64,000 bases of DNA from Endomychus coccineus (Eukaryota; Arthropoda; Insecta; Coleoptera; Endomychidae): NCBI GenBank assembly GCA_958510875.1, contig OY294070.1, positions 46,851,576 through 46,915,575 on the forward strand, read 5' to 3'. Each line of letters starts with the position of its first letter. Positions within the stretch are counted from its first letter, which is position 1. A program made the translations under genes and the position numbers. The notes beneath the pieces were generated by a model. The model was not told the origin of the DNA. It made no database searches and saw only the letters and a list, made by a program, of their open reading frames with translations. Shown here one piece after another: positions 58,728-64,000 of the stretch.

Positions 58728-61310
58728 CATCTTTCTTGCCAGTTCTGTAGGGTTAATTCCCTAGTCTGTACTTTACTTTCCTTGCCCCTTTCATATATCC
58801 TATTTCTTTCTTCAATTAGAAGGTCTATAGGTATAATTCCGCCTATGACTTAGACTGCTTCTGCGGAGCTGGTTCTGTATGCTGAGCCAACTCTTAGAGT
58901 CATTCTTCTCTGTACAAAGAGTAGCATCTTCCTGTATTTATTATATTTACACGCTTGGTCCTAAATTGGTGATGCATACAAAATTATCGAGTTCATCACA
59001 GTGTTCAATAAAACTCTTCTGTTTGCTAGCTCCACCTATGCTAGACATGAGTCTTCCCAAAGTGGTCGCCATCCTACGAGCTTTAGCTACGATTTCAGTG
59101 ACGTGTACCGTCATCCTGTAACCTTCGTCAATGTGTACTCCTAGGTATTTCGAGGACTTCTGATTCACAATTTCCGTGTTCCCTATCTTTATTCTTATCC
59201 CGCCAATACTTCTTTTATTACATATTAGGACTGTCTCTACTTTTTGAGGCGCAATTTCCAGTTTACCTGGTTTCATCCATTCTCCTACACAGTCTGCCGT
59301 CTCTTGTGCTCTACTCTGTATTGTTTCTCCATCTTTTCCTCTCATTAGCCCTGTCAGATCGTCGTCATACGCAATAAGTACAACACCCGGGGGCACTTCC
59401 AGGTCTAGAGCTTGATTGTAGAAAATGTTCCATAGAAGTGGTCCCAAAATGGATCCCTGTGGAACCCCACAAATTATTTCATTGTCTTCTGTCCTACTAT
59501 CAGCATCCTATTATTGAGATAATCCTTAACCATCCTTATCAGAAACTTACTAATTCTCCCTGCCTGCATGACTTCCACAATGATTTTCCAGTCTCCGGTA
59601 TTAACATTGACATTTTCTAGTCGAATGTCAGCATGAGACAGGCTTGGCGATGACTCCATGACACTGCATTTAGCTCATCCACTGTGTTCCTCACGACTTT
59701 CAGAGCTTTCAAAGTAGATCTTCCTTTTCTGAATCCAAATTGCATTGCAGATAAACCCCCTTTTTCTTCCAACACTATGCTTTTTCTGTTTTCTAACAGA
59801 AGTTCTATTAATTTGGCCATGGAATTCAATACCCAGATTGGCCTGTAACTGGGTTTATCTGTAATATTCTCTTTTGGTATTGCCACCATCACCAGACGTG
59901 CCTTTTCCCACCGGTCCGGAAATCTTCCTTGCTTGAGGAGTCTGTTGACAATGTGTTTAATTATAACTGGATATGCTTCAGCTACCTCGATGATAACTTC
60001 CACATGTATTGTTTCGGCCAGGGGATTTATTCTCCTTTAATCGCCCTGCCGCTTGGAGTACTCCATCATTGGAAAATTCAGGAATCTGTTCCTCTGGTAT
60101 GTGCTCATTAGTTCAATTTGTTGGGGCTCTGTGTGAGAAGAGCTTAGTAGCTTCCTCCCATTTGTCCTCTTCCGAAACCCTTCTAGCCAGATCCTGTTTC
60201 TTCATTAGAATTGTATATGCCTGTTCCCATATATCCTCATCTAGTTCGCTAATCAGGTTTTTCCATGCCGTCCTTTTCGCAGTCTCGATACCTTCTCGAA
60301 ATTCCTTCCTGTTTCCTTAATATTCTTTCTTTTTGGTTTCTTTGGCCTCTGTGTCATCCCCTCTATTTGCTCTTGTTGATCGTCTCCAACATTTATTGCA
60401 TACCTTCCTCACGTACGTTAGTTCTTCGCTCCACCAGTACACAGGTTTCCTATGAGAGTTGCTCGCCCATTTTCTCTTAAATGTTGAATCACATGTGTCA
60501 GTTACAGCTTCATCGAATATTTCTATATAATCCGATACCCCTGTTGCATTGTCCATTTTATCTGAGAATGTTATCAGAAATTGAGGTATTTTGCTTTGTT
60601 CGTACTTCCAGCCCGAAACAGTAGTGTGCGATGCTTCTTGTTTTTCATCATCGTCTACTTCGAAAATAATGTTCCTATGGTCACTTAGGTTCTCTTTCAG
60701 CATCACCCTCCATCCGACTATGTTGCGATACACACTCTGGTTAGAAAGCAACACGTCAATGACCGAGGACGCATTCCCTCTTTGGAACGTAAGTATGTTT
60801 CCAACGTTCTGTACTAGAAGGTCTTCTGTTGCTATTCTTTCTGCTAAAATACGACCTTATCCTCGATATTGGAGCCCCAGGAATGTGATTTAGCATTAAA
60901 ATCTCCACAGATAATATTATTCTTACTCAAGTTTCTTCTTATATCTCTGGATAATCTTTGAAGTCTAGATAAAAATTCATTTTCAGCAATATTGGGACTT
61001 ATATAAACACCATAAATGATAAAATTACTAAAATCGCAACACACAAAACCATTATCACAGATAAATTTGAACAGTTTTGGATTCTTATTATACACAATCA
61101 CAGCAATATCTCAGTTTATATCAGTCTTATATATTCCTTCCACAGTCATATTTTTATTGGGTTCAGAGATAATCGCCATTGTCACTTCATTCTCCTGAGC
61201 CGTTTTATATAGCAGTTCCATAGCCGCTTTACACCTATAAAGGTTGGTCTGAATTATTCTAGTCTTCATTTTCGATAGGGTTTCAGTTCTATGGTCGACC
61301 CTCATTTTCC
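58728..61310 (-). pseudogene. ORF2 of F: endonuclease and RT
   Basis: Endonuclease: TNLYRCKAAMELLY and MAIISEPN near 61260-61150, then FIIYGVYISPNIAENEFL and IICGDFNAKSHSWG (61101-60844), KPVYWWSEELTYV near 60440. RT: RWEKARLVMVAIPKENI, YRPIWVLNSMAKLIELL and FGFRKGRSTLKAL (60003-59617), GPLLWNIFYNQ, IAYDDDLTGL and SSKYLGVHIDEGYRM (59447-58947). The catalytic box YADD reads YDDD, keeping both Asp. The post-RT part LRVGSAYRTSSAEAV lies near 58890. Frames shift several times. The gene resumes at 53357 beyond the insertion. Confidence 0.75.
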
Positions 61311-61319
61311 TCTATCGTG

Positions 61320-63463
61320 GGCTTTCTTTCATTGACTGCCTCCCTATACTCAGGACAAGCCATAGAGTTGGCTCTGTGGCCTACTTTATTGCATATGTAT
61401 CATCTCAGAACGCATTCGCAGTTTTTTGCAATGTGTCCTTCCACCCCACATTTCAAACAATGTTCTGACTCCTGGGTTCGACTTTACAGTCCTTTTTTAC
61501 GTGTCCAAATGCCTGACAGCTATAGCATTTCGGTGGTATTATGACTTCCTGTACTCTATATCTGAGCCATCCCATCTTCATTCTCCTTTCCTCCAGTAGA
61601 GCTTCGCCTTGCTCTTTAGTCATATTTGCCATTGTGGACATTTCACCATGTGTCTTGGTCGGTCTAGGTTCTTGTACCTCCAGTCCTCCCCTCTCGATGC
61701 CATGTTCCTTCAGCATTGACAACATTGCCTCCTTAAGGTCCTGTGCCCGTTTATTTTCATCCTCAATGTCTTTAATAATCGACGTACTTCTGTTGTTAAT
61801 TTGTACTTGGACATCAGTTGTAACGTCACCACACTTTTCCATTACCTTGGTTCTGAGTACCTTACCTCCTCCCACTTTTCTACTAGAGAGGGATATCCTA
61901 ATGTCTCCATCCTTAGTCTTTTCAACATTATTTATCCTTACACATATTCCTTCCAGACCTATATTTTCTTACAGCTTACCAAGAACATCGCTATAAGAAG
62001 CCCCTTCGCCCCCTCTTGATTTGACTATAACCACTTCGCTATATCATGTATTTTTTTTATGAGAATATTTATTCTCATTCTTGAGTCTTGAGTCCCATAT
62101 TTCTATTATCAAATCTTCGTCTTTAATGGTGTATTCGATGATCTTCCTCAGCATGTCTGTATTGATCATCGCTATTTTCCTCATCTTTATCCTCTTTCTG
62201 CCCTCTCTCGTACTTATCCTCTTTATCGTGCTGATCGCTCCGCTCAAACTTCCTATTCCTGCATCGCTCCAGTTTTGCTTCACATTGTCCCACAGTCTAG
62301 TATCTGCTCCTATGACATACATATAATTCAGTTCGATGTTATCCTTGTGTCTCCCTTCTTCTTCGTCATCTATCAGGGTTGTTTGGTTGACCAGATAAGT
62401 AACCTTACCTGTCTCCGGTTTTCCTCTATTTATCATCTCTCTGACTTGTGGCATGTTTTTGTAGAATTCGCTAGTTTCCACATTGCCCTTTTCTGTTATG
62501 GGATCGATCAGATCACGTAGTCCCCATATATTTCGTTCTCTCCTCCCTCTTTCATCATATGTGTTTTCTTATATGCATTTTCTGGCCAGACTCTAAGAAG
62601 TAGGTCCCGTTTCTCGTCCATAGATAGGTCATGTTCTATCAGTGTTCTAATTTTCAGAACATTTTCCTGTTCCCTCATTTCATCAATATCCGTCTGAGTA
62701 CCCATGGTTCGCATCTCGGCCTTTACTATTATTGTCTCCATGTCCTTCGAACGGTTCATCTCATGTATTTTACCAATTTTTGCATCTAGGATTCGTCCCA
62801 TAATTCTCCTCATCACATGTGCCACTTCACTAATTTCTTTTTTCGTGCTGCTGTTATTCTTAGTCAATTTCCTAAGGTATCTAGTATGGGTGTCCATTTG
62901 ATCAATCAAGTCTTCCATTTCATCCACATAGTCTACGTCCTTCTCCTCATCAGTTTTTTGGGGCGATCTTCCCATCTTTCTTTACTTCGTGACTCCTTCC
63001 GTTCTCTCACCTCCCCCTTGTGTCGTTCTCAGGGTCTTCGGATATCTTGGTCCTTATTCCACGATTTCTCTTCATTATTTCATCCACAACGCTCCATTGC
63101 TTTGATCTATCTTCTCTTGCTATGCTAGGTAATGAGCACGATCTGGCCCCACTCATTATTTGATCCAGAATATTCATGTCTTTTTCCGTTCCATCTCCTA
63201 ATTGTGATTCTGCGTCCATCTGTGAATAGTCACCGATTACAGCTATTCTAGGCTTTATCTTCTGTGTAACATCTTCCTCTTCGTTCTGCGGGCTTCTATT
63301 CATTTTGCTGCTCTTGCCAAAAACTTCTTCAAGCTCTTTTCGCCTGAGTTCTTGCTATCGTTCCGTTCGAGATCTTTCTCTTTTTTTCAGGTCCTCCTTC
63401 GATAGTTCTGTATCCTTTGCCTGGTCCTCATTGATTGTCCTTTTGTTTTGATTATGATCCATA
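61320..63463 (-). pseudogene. ORF1 (gag-like) of F
   Basis: Starts at 63463 (MDHNQNKRTINEDQAKDTEL) and stays in one frame, with a TAG near 63357, to 63007. It continues in 62975-62508 with a coiled coil and RTMGTQTDIDEM near 62700, LLLRVWPENAY near 62605, and in 62481-62044 with the middle domain (YMYVIGADTRLWDN, IAMINTDMLRKIIEYTI, DLIIEIW). 61875-61453 ends in a CCHC knuckle CYSCQAFGHVKKDC. The same architecture as A, B1 and E. It is broken by the TAG and at least two frameshifts. Confidence 0.7.
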
Positions 63464-63840
63464 TTCTTCCCACGATATGGGCCAAAAGAAAGAAGTTACC
63501 CCCTGGCAAGCTACGTACTGCGGAGTTCGCCCGGTGTTCGCAGGTTTTTTCGATTTCACTGTCGGTTTTTCATAGAGGTTGTCCCCTCGTGAGCCGGTCG
63601 GTTAAGACGAGCCCCCCGTTTCCAGATCCTACCGAACGTTCCACGGTCACGCCTCACTGCGGTCGTTGAACGGTATTCTCGATTTACGGATTAAGCGTCT
63701 AACTGACGATCAGTCACACGCCACTGAGGCCCTTGGGTTGCCAACCCTGAAGCGCTTTTGACAGCGCTCTGCCCTAGGTTGTGTCATTTCTTGCTTTTCG
63801 CTGCTCCCCCTCGGCCTGTCCGGCTTGGGAGACCCTACCA
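63464..63840 (-). other. 5' leader of F
   Basis: Shares TACTGCGGAG, the GAGCCGGTCGGTTAAGACGAGC block and the CCTTGGGTTGCCAACCC block with A. The hairpin next to ORF1 is shortened (CCCCCTGGCAAGC only). Confidence 0.65.
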
Positions 63841-63938
63841 AGAGTCACTTGTGAGACTCTCGCCGGAATAGCTCTCAGTTTCATTGCAGTTACTTAAGCT
63901 CCTCCACCTACGACAAGGTGTTATGACTCCTAGGAGGA
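63841..63938 (-). ncRNA. Candidate HDV-like ribozyme at the 5' end of F
   Basis: P1 TCCTCC (63938-63933) with GGAGGA (63905-63900); P3 ACC (63919-63917) with GGT (63908-63906); P2 GGAGTC (63930-63925) with GACTCT (63846-63841), one wobble; ACAAGT before P2'. P1 borders array sequence on the outside, as in A and B2. Compared with A, both strands of P1 differ while pairing is kept. Confidence 0.42.
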
Positions 63939-64000
63939 TAACCAACCTTACCTGATCTTTTTTTTTTTTGGGGCGTTGCTGGTGCTCTAGCTCCAGATTG
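63939..64000. repeat. Short telomere-like remnant and 3' end of a further element
   Basis: TAACCAACCTTACCTGATC (63939-63957), then a run of 12 T, then GGGGCGTTGCTGG. By analogy with 1597 and 52753 the T run is the poly-A end of another minus-strand element that continues beyond the window. Confidence 0.6.

Larger units (their letters stand above)
52753..63938 (-). mobile_element. Non-LTR element F (R1-clade), split by a Polinton-like element
   Basis: Near full length: a poly-A end at 52753, ORF2 tail, an insertion at 53358-58721, RT, endonuclease, ORF1, a leader and a candidate ribozyme ending at 63938 against array sequence. The inserted element is flanked by CTATTC on both sides, and the F reading frame is continuous across one copy of it. 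About 5.8 kb of F itself remains. Confidence 0.85.

Noticed and set aside
1..64000. CRISPR arrays, rRNA or tRNA genes, bacterial operons.
   Set aside because: No regularly spaced identical repeats, no rRNA-like or cloverleaf sequence was recognised; gene style and introns are those of an animal genome.

Overview
The window looks like insect nuclear DNA made almost entirely of transposable elements; I see no ordinary host gene. Evidence for an insect: arrays built from CCTAA and CCAA units (TTAGG/TTGG on the other strand, close to the insect telomere repeat), R1-clade (TRAS/SART-like) non-LTR retrotransposons next to those arrays, an errantivirus-type Ty3/gypsy element with an env-like gene, a copia element with a copia-type primer site, and GT-AG introns of about 53-62 nt. 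The species cannot be named from this.

Backbone: non-LTR elements stacked head to tail, all on the minus strand. By increasing coordinate: A (left edge to 1427), B1 (1597-~5760, RT core deleted), B2 (~5761-9736), C (9757-~26395), G (~26396-27180), H (~27520-31640), D (31714-33010, 5' truncated), E (33136-~37965; a separate 5'UTR at 52160-52559 may be its 5' end) and F (52753-63938). Short degenerate TTAGG-like arrays separate most of them (1428-1596, 9737-9757, 31655-31713, 33011-33135, 52562-52752, 63939-63960), as expected for LINEs that insert into telomeric repeats. Each element has an ORF1 (coiled coil, a TQTE/TQTD motif, a middle domain, CCHC knuckles) and an ORF2 (endonuclease, reverse transcriptase, C-terminal CCHC), mostly broken by stops and frameshifts. 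A, B2, F and the 52 kb UTR end in a conserved region that can fold in HDV-ribozyme order. ORF1 of B2 contains a recognisable macrodomain of the TARG1/OARD1 type.

Insertions into the backbone: (1) C is split by an errantivirus-like LTR element (11137-24289, apparently identical 335-bp LTRs, AGCC target duplication). Its gag is split by a 6.1-kb DNA transposon with ~320-bp inverted repeats, a 3-bp duplication and a 1414-codon Academ-like protein with an XPG-type nuclease (12674-18816). (2) E is broken near 37965 by a plus-strand Ty3/gypsy fragment (37962-49061). That is split by a minus-strand gypsy with 119-bp LTRs (38744-47455), itself split by a copia element (42252-46534, TGTTC duplication). 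(3) F is split by a 5.36-kb element (53358-58721) with ~260-bp inverted repeats starting AG and a 6-bp duplication, the hallmarks of Maverick/Polinton. It carries only the start of a protein-primed DNA polymerase, several short decayed genes, and a well-preserved seven-exon minus-strand gene of unknown function.

The most notable observations are the macrodomain in a LINE ORF1, the candidate 5' ribozymes at element/array junctions, and the compact Polinton-like element with its seven-exon gene. Most reading frames here are molecular fossils. The exceptions are A ORF1 (open to the edge), the Academ protein, and large parts of E ORF2.
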